A stretch of DNA of 64,000 nucleotides from Chitinophaga flava. Lineage in GTDB: Bacteria > Bacteroidota > Bacteroidia > Chitinophagales > Chitinophagaceae. Positions 21,786-30,970 of the stretch are shown piece by piece (the first letter of the stretch is position 1; every line of letters begins with the position of its first letter). The stretch lies in the NCBI RefSeq assembly GCF_003308995.1, contig NZ_QFFJ01000002.1:248001-312000 (forward strand), written 5' to 3'. The notes below the pieces were generated by a model. It was not told the DNA's origin. It was given only the letters and a program-made list of their open reading frames with translations, and made no database searches. Made by a program: the position numbers and the translations under genes.

Positions 21786-24230
21786 TTATCTCACATTGAC
21801 CAATACCTTAATCTTCCCAATCTCACCAGTAAATTCTTGTAATGCCTTTCCGATCGCCTGGCCAGTTTTCAGAACACCCAGATCTGCTTTCATAGCATAA
21901 CCAGGTTTGCTGGCTGTAACCAGGATATCCCCACGATGAATCGGACCGTTTTCATTGCATACCTTGGTAGGAATCACACCAACCACGCCCAGTGGCACCT
22001 TGTTGGAAATATCTGTGTTGATATCCTCCTCTGACATTAACACCCCGGGTTTGGTGGCATATACACCTACCACCAGGGATGAATATGCACCGGTGGACTT
22101 TTCGAGGGTACGGTCTGTACCTGTAGCAATCGCCATCACATCACCCGGCTCGTATTGTTGTATGTTACCGGTTACATCAAAAGCTTCAGCCATATCCGCA
22201 CCTCCTGTTTGGGTACCGCCATTAAAGAAACCTCTACCTGTATTGTCTATACGGGCTACATTGATACTTTGTTTTTGAAAGACAGCAAGATTACCATTGG
22301 CGCTGGGATTAGTATGATTAATAAAGAGATCATCGCCTTTCCCGTTATTGGTAATCAACAACACAGGGCTGTTACTATTACCCCCTGAATTAGTATTGAT
22401 AAAGTGGGCTGCTGTCCCTGTAGAAGAACTAGTTGCCTGAAGCGCATCTCCTGTACCGCTGTTAGTAAGACTGAAAAGGCTGCTAGCAGTGCTTCCAGTA
22501 CCAGCATAGGGGAGGGTAACTGCTCCTGCCGCTCCGGTTGCTCCAGTTGCTCCTTGAGGTCCTTGAGGTCCCGTTGCTCCAATTACCCCTTGATCACCTT
22601 TATCTCCCTTGTCACCCTTGTCTCCAGTCACTCCCTGTACGCCTTGAGGTCCTTGTGGTCCGGTTGCTCCAATTACCCCTTGATCACCTTTATCTCCCTT
22701 GTCACCCTTGTCTCCAGTCACTCCTTGTACGCCTTGAGGTCCTTGTGGTCCGGTTGCTCCAGTTACCCCTTGATCACCTTTATCTCCCTTGTCTCCAGTC
22801 ACTCCTTGTACGCCTTGAGGTCCTTGTGGTCCAGCTGCTCCAGTTGTTCCCTGATCACCTTTATCTCCCTTATCACCAGTCAACCCCTGTATGCCCTGTA
22901 GCCCTTGATCTCCTTTGTCCCCCTTATCGCCTTGGTCTCCTTTATCACCCTTATCGCCTTTGTCACCTTTATCACCATGGTCGCCCTGATCTCCTTTATC
23001 GCCCTTATCACCTTTGTCACCTTTATCACCATGGTCGCCTTGGTCTCCTTTATCACCCTTATCGCCTTTGTCACCTTTATCACCATGGTCGCCCTGGTCT
23101 CCTTTATCACCCTTATCACCCTTATCGCCTTTGTCACCTTTATCACCATGGTCGCCCTGGTCTCCTTTATCACCCTTATCGCCTTTGTCACCTTTATCAC
23201 CATGGTCGCCCTGGTCTCCTTTATCGCCCTTATCGCCTTTGTCGCCTCTATCACCCTGGTCGCCCTGGTCTCCTTTATCGCCCTTATCGCCTTTATCACC
23301 ATGGTCGCCTTGGTCTCCTTTATCACCCTTATCGCCTTTGTCACCTTTGTCACCATGGTCGCCCTGATCTCCTTTATCGCCCTTATCACCTTTGTCGCCT
23401 TTATCACCATGGTCGCCCTGGTCTCCTTTATCACCCTTATCACCTTTGTCACCTTTATCTCCATGGTCACCTTGATCTCCTTTCTCACCGGGATCCCCTT
23501 TACATCCTTTTTCTCCCTGAGGCCCCTGAGGTCCGCATGACCCCGCAGGCCCTTGTTCACCCTGAGGTCCCTGAGGTCCCTGAGGTCCTTGTGGTCCTTG
23601 TTCACCCGGGTCTCCTTTCACGCCCGCTGCTCCCGGATCTCCTTTATCTCCTTTCATACCCGGACTGCCAGCTGGCCCGGTTTGTCCTACAGGTCCAATC
23701 GGCCCAACTGGTCCTGCAGGCCCCATATCACCTTTGTCGCCTTTAGCACCCGCCAGTCCGGGATCTCCTTTGGAGCCCGCTGGTCCGGAGTCTCCTTTAT
23801 CTCCCTTATCCCCTTTAGGACCAGATACGCCGTTGGCAGCATACAAGGCATAAGGTACGCTCGCACAGGAAGAGGTGCCCAGCTCCTGATAGCTGCCGCC
23901 ATCAGCAGAGGCTTCCACCTTGATGAATTGATTGGCATTTGCCCAGGGAACTGCACTGAAATTGCCGCTGGTGGGGTTTCCTGCGCCGATCTGCAAGGTA
24001 AAGAGCCCCAGCTGGTTGGTGGTAGTGTTATGTGTTTCCTGGTATTGTACCGGGCCGGACGGAGAGCCACCTAGAATGGTGATCCTCACTTTTATATTTT
24101 CATTGGCCAGCATAGTGCCGTTGTTATTCCTGGCCACTGCCTGGTAGTTGATCGTTTTGAGTCCGTTTTGTGCATAGAGCTGTAAGGAGAACAGTGTGCA
24201 GCAAATGATAAACAAGTATCTTTTTGTCAT
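21786..24230 (-). CDS. Secreted collagen-like (Gly-X-Y) repeat protein
   Basis: 814 residues. Signal peptide (MTKRYLFIICCTLFSLQLYA), then an N-terminal beta-sandwich (about 25-130: INYQAVARNNNGTMLANENI, ending ASVPYALYAANG), then about 440 residues of uninterrupted Gly-X-Y, mostly GDK and GDQ/GDH triplets in an 18-residue unit (GDKGDKGDKGDKGDQGDH), flanked by GPQGPQG-rich units. A C-terminal domain follows (GGADMAEAFDVTGNIQQYEP ... GDVMAIATGTDRTLEKSTGA), like the peptidase-type tail of phage-derived fibre proteins. Last gene of an operon with a T9SS sorted protein and a PorV-like protein. Probably a surface fibre forming a triple helix. There is no T9SS sorting domain at the end. Confidence 0.88.
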   Translation of the reverse strand: MTKRYLFIICCTLFSLQLYAQNGLKTINYQAVARNNNGTMLANENIKVRITILGGSPSGPVQYQETHNTTTNQLGLFTLQIGAGNPTSGNFSAVPWANANQFIKVEASADGGSYQELGTSSCASVPYALYAANGVSGPKGDKGDKGDSGPAGSKGDPGLAGAKGDKGDMGPAGPVGPIGPVGQTGPAGSPGMKGDKGDPGAAGVKGDPGEQGPQGPQGPQGPQGEQGPAGSCGPQGPQGEKGCKGDPGEKGDQGDHGDKGDKGDKGDKGDQGDHGDKGDKGDKGDKGDQGDHGDKGDKGDKGDKGDQGDHGDKGDKGDKGDQGDQGDRGDKGDKGDKGDQGDHGDKGDKGDKGDKGDQGDHGDKGDKGDKGDKGDKGDQGDHGDKGDKGDKGDKGDQGDHGDKGDKGDKGDKGDQGDHGDKGDKGDKGDKGDQGDKGDKGDQGLQGIQGLTGDKGDKGDQGTTGAAGPQGPQGVQGVTGDKGDKGDQGVTGATGPQGPQGVQGVTGDKGDKGDKGDQGVIGATGPQGPQGVQGVTGDKGDKGDKGDQGVIGATGPQGPQGATGATGAAGAVTLPYAGTGSTASSLFSLTNSGTGDALQATSSSTGTAAHFINTNSGGNSNSPVLLITNNGKGDDLFINHTNPSANGNLAVFQKQSINVARIDNTGRGFFNGGTQTGGADMAEAFDVTGNIQQYEPGDVMAIATGTDRTLEKSTGAYSSLVVGVYATKPGVLMSEEDINTDISNKVPLGVVGVIPTKVCNENGPIHRGDILVTASKPGYAMKADLGVLKTGQAIGKALQEFTGEIGKIKVLVNVR
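22560..22870 (-). repeat. Tandem 81-90 bp units coding GVTGDKGDKGDQGVxGATGPQGPQG
   Basis: Four units of 27-30 codons in the second half of the collagen-like region, differing by GDK insertions. They are near-identical in DNA, so length variation between strains is likely. Confidence 0.85.
22908..23490 (-). repeat. Tandem 54-bp units coding (GDK)4-GDQ-GDH
   Basis: About eleven units of 45-63 bp repeat the pattern GDKGDKGDKGDKGDQGDH with only synonymous or single-triplet differences. Read on the + strand it gives long shadow frames without stops, which are artefacts of the repeat. Confidence 0.9.
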
Positions 24231-24255
24231 AACTGGTGTTTTATACAGTAATTGC

Positions 24256-25428
24256 TTAATGTGTTATATCTGGGGTTACAGTAGTGGTAGTATGTCTGCC
24301 GATGTTGTACATCAGTGAAAATTTCAGGGTTCTTCTTTCTCGTAAACTGTTGGAAGTGGGGATGAGGTAAGCCATATCCAGCTCCAGATTGGCCACTCTT
24401 ACACCGAGGCCGCTGGTAAAATGTTGCCGGTAACCTTTATTGGGATGCTCATAAAAGTAGCCGGTCCGTACAAAGAAGGATTGTCTGTAAGCATATTCAA
24501 GGCCGCTGCCAATTGTAAACTCCCGTAGCTCTTCCTGGAAGCCTCCGGGAGCATCACCGAATGAGGAGAAAATGGCGTTGACAACACTTCGGTCGGGATC
24601 TCTGCCTTTTAATATCTGGCCGGAGCTGTCATAGAGGGGTGGGGTAGGAACAAGTAATTTGTTGATGTCTACCGCTACAGTAAACTCATGGTCACCGGTA
24701 TGTACAAACGTATAACTGCCGCCTATCCGCAGGTTCATAGGCAAAAAGCTTTTCTGGCGGCTGTCGTCTGTATACGAAAGTTTAGTACCAATGTTGGTGA
24801 TGCTGATACCAAAACAATACCGGTTGCTGAAATCCAGATAATCCTTGCTGTTCTGATAATAGTAGCTGACATCACCTGCCACGGCTGAGGCTGGCTTTTG
24901 CTGTAATCCGTTGAAAGAGCCCTGTCCAAGCTGACTGCGGATATAACGCATACTGATGGCCATCGACATATGTGCCCCCAGCTTGCGGGAATAGGCTCCG
25001 TCTATAGCAAATTCCCGGGGAGAGTAGTTCTGGAGCGTAGTCCCGTTTTCATCCCGGAAGGTGACTTCCCCGTAGTTAAAATACTTCATGGAAGCCCCGA
25101 TACCTTCGTTTGCATTCAGATTCTTGTAGGCCGATACAAAAGCCATGTTTGACTTGTAATTGTTCAGCTCCCACATCCAGGGGGAGTAGGTGGCACTTAC
25201 ACCCCAGTCTCCCGCAAATACAATTTTGGCCGCATTGGCAAAAATGGAGTTGGCGTCCGGACTAATGCCTGTGGCGGCATCACCCATACCACTTGACCTG
25301 GCATCGGGGTTTACCAGCAGAAAACTTGCGCCAATATTAGGTGGCTGCTGGATTGTTTTTTGTGCATGAACGGCTGGTATGGCAGCCAGCATGCAGGAAA
25401 GAAGTAGAATTACTCGATCATGTTTCAT
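24256..25428 (-). CDS. porV: Type IX secretion outer-membrane protein, PorV family
   Basis: 390 residues, the usual PorV length. Signal peptide (VILLLSCMLAAIPAVHAQ), then the family signature FLLVNPDARSSGMGDAATGI followed by SPDANSIFANAAKIVF, then alternating amphipathic strands ending LKFSLMYNIG: a FadL-like 14-strand barrel. PorV collects T9SS substrates from the SprA translocon and presents them to the sortase. It lies between a small protein with a T9SS sorting domain and the collagen-like gene; 15-25 base gaps point to one operon. It might be an additional PorV paralogue dedicated to this locus rather than the general shuttle. Confidence 0.85.
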   Translation of the reverse strand: MKHDRVILLLSCMLAAIPAVHAQKTIQQPPNIGASFLLVNPDARSSGMGDAATGISPDANSIFANAAKIVFAGDWGVSATYSPWMWELNNYKSNMAFVSAYKNLNANEGIGASMKYFNYGEVTFRDENGTTLQNYSPREFAIDGAYSRKLGAHMSMAISMRYIRSQLGQGSFNGLQQKPASAVAGDVSYYYQNSKDYLDFSNRYCFGISITNIGTKLSYTDDSRQKSFLPMNLRIGGSYTFVHTGDHEFTVAVDINKLLVPTPPLYDSSGQILKGRDPDRSVVNAIFSSFGDAPGGFQEELREFTIGSGLEYAYRQSFFVRTGYFYEHPNKGYRQHFTSGLGVRVANLELDMAYLIPTSNSLRERRTLKFSLMYNIGRHTTTTVTPDITH

Positions 25429-25443
25429 GATTACGACGTTTAA

Positions 25444-25950
25444 TTACTGCACAATGAGTTTTTCGAAGTAAATATTGACCCCCACTTTCAGCACAACCGT
25501 GAAGATTCCCGCTGCAAAATGGTTGACCGGTATCACTACCGTGGATTTACCCTGTCCAACCTGGTGCATCCTGTTGTACACCTCTTGCCCTGCAGTATTG
25601 AGTATCAGAATGGTGATCGCCGCGTCGGCGAGCATCTCAAACTGTATTTTTACACTGGTAAGGGCCGGGTTGGGAAACAGTATGTAGTCTTTTACAGGAC
25701 TCTTCCCGGGTGGAAGGGGAGGAAGCTCGTAGGGTTGCTGAAATCCCTGCGTCAGCAGAAGCCGTCCGTCTGTAATAGGCAGTACAACCGGTTCCCCTAT
25801 CGTATATTGAATCAATATCTGATTGAGGTTACCGCTGCCGCCATTACTGCCAACGACCTGCCTGTTCAGGATCAGTTGCGCGTTCGCCTGGGTGCATAGC
25901 GCTGCCAGCACCATCAGCGCAATAATGCACTTGGAGATAAACGATGTCAT
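25444..25950 (-). CDS. Small secreted protein with type A T9SS C-terminal sorting domain
   Basis: 168 residues: signal peptide (IIALMVLAALCTQANAQ), a short mature part (NRQVVGSNGGSGNLNQILIQ, VLPITDGRLLLTQGFQQP), and a complete C-terminal sorting domain beginning DYILFPNPALTSVKIQF with the FPNP motif, the central NTAGQEVYN and the terminal FAAGIFTVVLKV...FEKLIVQ. Almost half of the protein is the sorting domain, so the cargo is only about 70 residues. First gene of the operon with porV and the collagen-like gene; its role could be a surface anchor or subunit for the collagen-like fibre, by inference from context. Confidence 0.85.
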   Translation of the reverse strand: MTSFISKCIIALMVLAALCTQANAQLILNRQVVGSNGGSGNLNQILIQYTIGEPVVLPITDGRLLLTQGFQQPYELPPLPPGKSPVKDYILFPNPALTSVKIQFEMLADAAITILILNTAGQEVYNRMHQVGQGKSTVVIPVNHFAAGIFTVVLKVGVNIYFEKLIVQ

Positions 25951-26599
25951 AAATTGTGGAGTTAAAAGGTGTGTATAAGCAATAAGAAGCTGTTTCCGAC
26001 ACCGGAAATGAAGGTCCGGCGCCGAAAAATGAATGCAAACGAAACAGCCACCTTATTGATTAGGAGGAATGTACAGGTGTAGCCATAAATTTTTCACTTT
26101 TGGAATGAATAGATAGATTGATAGATTGATGATGAAATGGTGACAGAAATAGATAAATACAGAAACAGACCCAGGATCAGGTATCGCCCCGGGCAAGGTA
26201 TAGATATGGCAAAATTTTGATAAGCAGGTATGATAAAGCCAGGTAATCTTCTGGGGGAATTAATGCTAGCCAGATTATTCTACATGACAATGACAATATA
26301 CTATGTGAAATGGAACTTGGGGGATTATGCTATTAGCACTCGATAATAACACGAATATCAACGAATTATCGATCTGAGCAAATGCTTACTTTTCCGATGG
26401 CAGATTTTGACTGAAAAATGGTAGGTATCAGTATAAAACCGGTTAAGGTATTTAATACTATTTTAATTTAAATTAATGTGTTGAAACGCCCGTGCTTGTT
26501 AAAAAGAAATAACAATTGCACAATGTCGCGCGTTTTATTTATTGCTAAAAATAAATTACCTTTGCCCCCCAAATTGCATTATTTAGTCATTTTAATATT
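25951..26599. other. Divergent promoter region between the T9SS operon and fusA
   Basis: 649 bases without a credible gene. It contains the fusA promoter (26533-26564), a short direct repeat (GATAGATTGATAGATTGAT near 26110) and AT-rich DNA. The promoter of the - strand operon must lie here, but no clear TAnnTTTG was found on that strand. Confidence 0.6.
26533..26564 (+). promoter_or_regulatory. Promoter of fusA
   Basis: TTTTA (weak -33) at 26533-26537, 19 bases, then TACCTTTG at 26557-26564, followed by CCCCCCAAATT. It gives fusA its own transcript, separate from rpsL-rpsG. Confidence 0.7.
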
Positions 26600-28744
26600 A
26601 TGGCAGACTTAAGATTTCAAAGGAACTTTGGTATTGCGGCGCACATCGATGCGGGTAAAACCACTACCACAGAGCGTATCCTGTATTACACAGGTAAATC
26701 CCACAAAATTGGTGAGGTGCACGAAGGTGCTGCCACCATGGACTGGATGGCACAGGAGCAGGAGAGAGGTATTACCATCACATCTGCTGCTACCACTTGT
26801 TTTTGGAATTTCCCAACCTTACAAGGTAAAGCTCTTCCAGACACTAAGCAATTTAAATTCAACATCATCGATACCCCAGGCCACGTGGACTTCACCGTTG
26901 AGGTAGAACGCTCCCTGCGTGTACTGGACGGTCTGGTGGCCCTGTTCTGCGCCGTTTCCGGTGTTGAACCTCAGTCTGAAACCGTTTGGCGCCAGGCTAA
27001 CCGCTACCGTGTACCCCGTATCGGTTTCGTTAACAAAATGGACCGTTCCGGTGCCGACTTCCTGAACGTGGTAAAACAGGTAAAAGAAATGCTGGGTGCT
27101 AACCCCGTTCCTTTAACCCTGCCTATCGGTGCTGAAGATACTTTCAAAGGTGTGGTTGACCTGATCACCATGAAAGGTATCATCTGGGACGAAGAAGGTA
27201 AAGGTGCTACCTACCAGGAGATCGAAATTCCGGAAGACATGAAGGAAGAAGCGAACGAATGGAGAGCTAAACTGGTAGAAGCCGTTGCTGAATACGACGA
27301 TACCCTCATGGAGAAATTCTTCGAAGATCCTAACTCTATCTCCGAAGCTGAAATCCACGAAGCAATCCGTAAAGCTACCATCGATATCGCTATCATCCCT
27401 ATGATGTGCGGTTCTTCCTTCAAAAACAAAGGTGTTCAGAAAATGCTGGATGCGGTTTGCCGTTACCTGCCTTCTCCAATGGACATCGAAGCGGTTAAAG
27501 GTACAAACCCTGACACCGGTGAAGATATTGAACGTAAACCAGATGCTAAAGAACCACTGTCTGCACTGGCTTTCAAAATCGCAACCGATCCTTTCGTAGG
27601 TCGTCTGGCGTTCTTCCGGGTTTATTCCGGTCACCTGGATGCGGGTTCTTATGTACTGAACACCCGTACCGGCAAAAACGAACGTATCAGCCGTATCATG
27701 CAGATGCACGCTAACAAGCAGAACCCGATCGATTTCATCGAAGCTGGTGATATCGGAGCTGCTGTTGGTTTTAAAGATATCAAAACCGGAGATACCCTGT
27801 GTGATGAAAAATCACCGATTATCCTGGAATCTATGACCTTCCCAGAACCAGTTATCAGCATCGCTATCGAGCCTAAAACTCAGGCAGACGTTGATAAAAT
27901 GGGTATGGCACTGGCTAAACTGGTAGAGGAAGATCCTACCCTGAAAGCTAAAACTGACGAAGAAACCGGCCAAACCGTACTGAGTGGTATGGGTGAGCTT
28001 CACCTGGAAATCATCGTTGACCGTATGCGTCGCGAGTTCAAGGTAGAAGTTAACCAGGGTGCTCCGCAAGTAGCTTACAAAGAAGCCCTGACTACCAAAG
28101 TTGAACACCGTGAAGTATTCAAAAAACAAACCGGTGGTCGTGGTAAATTCGCTGATATCCAGATCGAAATCGGACCTGCTGATGCAGAATGGCTGAAAGA
28201 AAATGACGGTAAAGCCTTCCAGTTTATCAATGATATCTTTGGTGGTGCTATCCCTAAAGAGTTCATTCCTGCTGTACAGAAAGGCTTTGAACAGTCCCTC
28301 AGCCAGGGTGTTCTCGCTAACTTCCCGCTGGTAAACCTGAAAGTGCGTCTGTTCGACGGTTCATTCCACGCAGTAGACTCCGACGCTATGTCCTTCGAAC
28401 TCTGCGCCAAACAAGCCTTCCGTGAAGCTGCCCGCAAAGCTAAACCAGTTCTGCTGGAGCCTATCATGAAAGTGGAAGTTCAAACTCCTGACCAGTACAT
28501 GGGTGACGTTACCGGTGACCTCAACCGTCGTCGCGGTATGCTGGAAGGTATGGACTCCAAAAATGGTGTTCAGGTTATCAAAGCTAAAGTTCCATTGAGC
28601 GAAATGTTCGGTTACGTAACGCAACTGCGTTCACTGTCTTCCGGCCGTGCTAGCTCCATCATGGAATTCTCTCACTACTCTCCGGCTCCGAACAACGTAG
28701 CGGAAGAAGTGATCGCGAAAGTAAAAGGTAAAGTAAACGCCTAA
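26600..28744 (+). CDS. fusA: Elongation factor G
   Basis: 714 residues. GTPase motifs: G1 AHIDAGKTTT (about residue 16), switch I ERGITITSAATT, G3 DTPGHVDFTVEVERS and G4 NKMDRSGADF; domains II-V follow at normal length, ending FSHYSPAPNNVAEEVIAKVK. It drives translocation on the ribosome and ribosome recycling. Codon use is strongly biased (CTG, GGT, AAA), as expected for high expression. It has its own promoter and a strong terminator, separated from rpsG by the inserted - strand operon. Confidence 0.97.
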   Translation: MADLRFQRNFGIAAHIDAGKTTTTERILYYTGKSHKIGEVHEGAATMDWMAQEQERGITITSAATTCFWNFPTLQGKALPDTKQFKFNIIDTPGHVDFTVEVERSLRVLDGLVALFCAVSGVEPQSETVWRQANRYRVPRIGFVNKMDRSGADFLNVVKQVKEMLGANPVPLTLPIGAEDTFKGVVDLITMKGIIWDEEGKGATYQEIEIPEDMKEEANEWRAKLVEAVAEYDDTLMEKFFEDPNSISEAEIHEAIRKATIDIAIIPMMCGSSFKNKGVQKMLDAVCRYLPSPMDIEAVKGTNPDTGEDIERKPDAKEPLSALAFKIATDPFVGRLAFFRVYSGHLDAGSYVLNTRTGKNERISRIMQMHANKQNPIDFIEAGDIGAAVGFKDIKTGDTLCDEKSPIILESMTFPEPVISIAIEPKTQADVDKMGMALAKLVEEDPTLKAKTDEETGQTVLSGMGELHLEIIVDRMRREFKVEVNQGAPQVAYKEALTTKVEHREVFKKQTGGRGKFADIQIEIGPADAEWLKENDGKAFQFINDIFGGAIPKEFIPAVQKGFEQSLSQGVLANFPLVNLKVRLFDGSFHAVDSDAMSFELCAKQAFREAARKAKPVLLEPIMKVEVQTPDQYMGDVTGDLNRRRGMLEGMDSKNGVQVIKAKVPLSEMFGYVTQLRSLSSGRASSIMEFSHYSPAPNNVAEEVIAKVKGKVNA

Positions 28745-28762
28745 TACATATTTTTTCCATAG

Positions 28763-28799
28763 AAAAAGGTTGTCCTGCGCAAGCGGGACAACCTTTTTT
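28763..28799 (+). terminator. Terminator after fusA
   Basis: AAAAAGGTTGTCC and GGGACAACCTTTTT form a stem of about 13 bp around TGCGCAAGC, ending in a T-run. It starts 19 bases after the fusA stop. Confidence 0.92.
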
Positions 28800-28870
28800 A
28801 CTTACATGAACATGCTATTGTCAGTTGCCCTTTTTTTAATAAATTGAGATACATAACCTGCAACTGAACG

Positions 28871-28916
28871 TACTTTTTGCCAAATGCCAGGGTCCTGATC
28901 TTCAGGACCTTTTTTA
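28871..28916 (+). promoter_or_regulatory. Promoter-like TACTTTTTG followed at once by a second terminator hairpin
   Basis: TACTTTTTG at 28871-28879 is one base longer than TAnnTTTG. From 28891 the perfect stem GGTCCTGA-TCT-TCAGGACC leads into six Ts. A transcript starting here would end after about 30 bases unless read-through occurs into the glycosyltransferase at 29031. It may be a leader attenuator, or simply a back-up terminator for fusA. Confidence 0.4.
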
Positions 28917-29030
28917 TTGATTTTCTTTCCATAATACTAGGGGGTACAATCTGTTTTTTCGTCATACTAGAGAAAATGCAAACTAAGAGCCTGTATTTTT
29001 TTTATTACTGATAGCCGACTTAACCACAAT

Positions 29031-29807
29031 ATGATTCTTGAATTAATACAAGTACCTCCTGCAACTGTTAAATACGAAACGGGTGAGCAGATAGCACTGG
29101 CACCCGGCCTGGATGTGATTCTGCCCTGCTGGAACCCATCAGGGCCCTGGGTGGAATCGCTGATTAGGCACTATCACGAGGTAGTCCGTCTCATGGGCGA
29201 TGTCCCTGTTCAGCTGATTCTGGTCAATGATGGCTCGCTCCGTAACTTCACCAGCCAGCATATATCCTGGCTCGAAGCCGCTATCCCCGGTATTATCATC
29301 GTCAGCTATGAACAAAACCGTGGTAAAGGATACGCTGTCAGAGAAGGTGTGAAAAACGCACGCCACGCATTCCAGGTATATACCGATCTCGATTTCCCCT
29401 TCGGCGTTGACGCTGTCAGAAAAGCATACGACCAACTCCAGAAAGGCCTCGACGTAGTAGCTGGTGAAAGAGGTGCCGCCTATCTCCGGGAACTGCCCCG
29501 CAAAAGACGTGTCATTACCCGTATCAGCCGCCTGCTCAACAAAACAGTGCTCCGCCTCAAGGTAAATGATGCCCAGGCTGGCCTCAAAGGATTTAACGCT
29601 CACGGAAAATCCATTCTCCTCAATACCACCATCGACGGTTTTCTGTACGATAGTGAATTCCTCTACAAAGCAGGTAAAAATCCCCGCCTTAAAATTGGTG
29701 CAGTTGATGTATTTTGCCGCCCCGGAATTAGCTTCAGCGCTTTTAGAATCAAGCTGCTGCTGAAAGAACTTAGAAATTATTGCCGGATTATTATCAGTGC
29801 TAACTAA
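29031..29807 (+). CDS. Family 2 glycosyltransferase (dolichyl-phosphate-mannose-synthase-like)
   Basis: 258 residues, GT-A fold: LDVILPCWNPSGPWVESLIR at the nucleotide-sugar start, LILVNDGS, SYEQNRGKGYAVREGV and the metal-binding DLDFPFG (a D-x-D motif), then a C-terminal amphipathic segment (FRIKLLLKELRNYCRIIISA). There is no strong transmembrane anchor. It transfers a sugar from a nucleotide donor, probably to a lipid or cell-wall-linked acceptor. The gene ends 2 bases before a polysaccharide deacetylase gene, so the pair likely works on one glycan. The substrate is not visible. Confidence 0.85.
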   Translation: MILELIQVPPATVKYETGEQIALAPGLDVILPCWNPSGPWVESLIRHYHEVVRLMGDVPVQLILVNDGSLRNFTSQHISWLEAAIPGIIIVSYEQNRGKGYAVREGVKNARHAFQVYTDLDFPFGVDAVRKAYDQLQKGLDVVAGERGAAYLRELPRKRRVITRISRLLNKTVLRLKVNDAQAGLKGFNAHGKSILLNTTIDGFLYDSEFLYKAGKNPRLKIGAVDVFCRPGISFSAFRIKLLLKELRNYCRIIISAN

Positions 29808-29809
29808 CT

Positions 29810-30574
29810 ATGAATCAGGAGAAAAGGATATTGATCAGTGTAGACGTGGAAGAATTTGATATCCCGGAAGAATTTGGACGGCAGGTACCCCTGCAGGAAA
29901 AACTGGAAATATCCAGAAAAGGCCTGCAAACAACCCTCGACCTTTTTGATAAATACAACGTACGAGCCACCTTTTTTATCACCGCCTACTGGGCCCAGCA
30001 TTACCCGGAACTCATCAGGCAGGTGGCCGCCAAACATGAGATCGCTTCTCATGCCTATTATCACAGCTCCTTTTCTGATGCCGACCTGGAAGGGTCGCGC
30101 TTAGCCCTGCAGGAAATCAGTGGCCAGCAGGTACGTGGATTCCGTATGCCCCGCCTTCGGAAAGTAAACTTGCAGGCCCTTAAAGAAGCCGGATACCTCT
30201 ACGACGCCTCCCTTAACCCTACCTGGCTGCCTGGTCGTTACAACAACAGACATCTGCCCCGGACCATGTTCCGTGACAATAACATGTGGATCATCCCTTC
30301 TTCCGTTTCCCCTCTCATTCGTTACCCCGTGTTCTGGCTCAGTGTTAAAAACGCCCCCCTGTGGATAACCCGCCACTTTAGTAAAGCCATTCTCAGAAAG
30401 GATAACTACCTCTCTTTTTATTTCCACCCCTGGGAACTGGTGGATATCCGTAATTATGCCCTTCCTTCCTATATCAGCCGCATCTCCGGTAATAAAATGG
30501 AGCAGAAAATGGAAGGATTCCTGAAATTCCTCCAGCAACAAGGCCGTTTTTGCGCCCATATCGATATGCTGTGA
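29810..30574 (+). CDS. Polysaccharide deacetylase (NodB-homology domain)
   Basis: 254 residues. It begins directly with the catalytic domain: ILISVDVEEFDIPEEFG carries the catalytic and metal Asp (D-V-E variant of TFDD), ATFFITAYWAQHYPELI is the family TFF motif, and EIASHAYYHSSFSD gives the H-x-x-x-H metal site; FRMPRLRKVN is the R-x-P motif and FYFHPWELVD the C-terminal His motif. It belongs to the subgroup with DVE...HPWE, as in EPS-associated deacetylases (polymers of N-acetyl sugars). It starts 2 bases after the glycosyltransferase stop. No signal peptide, so it acts in the cytoplasm or via a partner. Confidence 0.87.
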   Translation: MNQEKRILISVDVEEFDIPEEFGRQVPLQEKLEISRKGLQTTLDLFDKYNVRATFFITAYWAQHYPELIRQVAAKHEIASHAYYHSSFSDADLEGSRLALQEISGQQVRGFRMPRLRKVNLQALKEAGYLYDASLNPTWLPGRYNNRHLPRTMFRDNNMWIIPSSVSPLIRYPVFWLSVKNAPLWITRHFSKAILRKDNYLSFYFHPWELVDIRNYALPSYISRISGNKMEQKMEGFLKFLQQQGRFCAHIDML

Positions 30575-30970
30575 CCCACTGTTGAAAACTTGTGCAGATT
30601 AGAAGGGGTATCTAGCTCAACAACATCGAAGGTTGATTGTTATAGCTCATATAATAAACTTAAATATTATGGGACGGAGAAGCCCCGTAAAGTGGATTAA
30701 TAAGATATTTTTATATTTTTTTTAACAAAATGAAAGCTATATAATTCATTTTCAGTAGTTTTGTTTAGTTAAGAAATGCATGTGTTTGTGATTGTTTGAA
30801 ACGCTTCCTCATACCCAAATTATCCCCTGCCGCTAAGATTGTCTGGTTCATTGTCCAAATGTGAAATATCATTGGCTATGGCTGTAGAACTCAAATCCTG
30901 ATTTGGGTTTTTGCCTATGGGCATATTTTATTCATTCAGTATGTTAAATGTTAAAACTAAAAAGCACACT
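30575..30970. other. Gap upstream of the beta-barrel gene
   Basis: 396 bases, AT-rich, no credible gene. A candidate -7 box TAGTTTTG is at 30756-30763. A hairpin CTCAAATC-CT-GATTTGGG followed by TTTTT at 30890-30913 lies between it and the start codon at 30971, so the leader may be attenuated. Confidence 0.5.
30890..30913 (+). terminator. Terminator-like hairpin in the leader of the beta-barrel gene
   Basis: CTCAAATC and GATTTGGG form an 8-bp stem (one G-T pair) with a 2-base loop region, followed by five Ts, 58 bases before the start codon. Confidence 0.45.

Noticed and set aside
22908..23490. CRISPR-like look of the 54-bp repeats
   Set aside because: Repeats are contiguous in-frame codons of a Gly-X-Y protein with no unique spacers, and no cas gene is present.
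22538..23746. Long plus-strand frames (up to 402 codons) opposite the collagen-like gene
   Set aside because: They arise because GDKGDQ repeats read backwards have no stops; composition (Leu-Tyr-His or Pro-Leu-Ser repeats) is an artefact.
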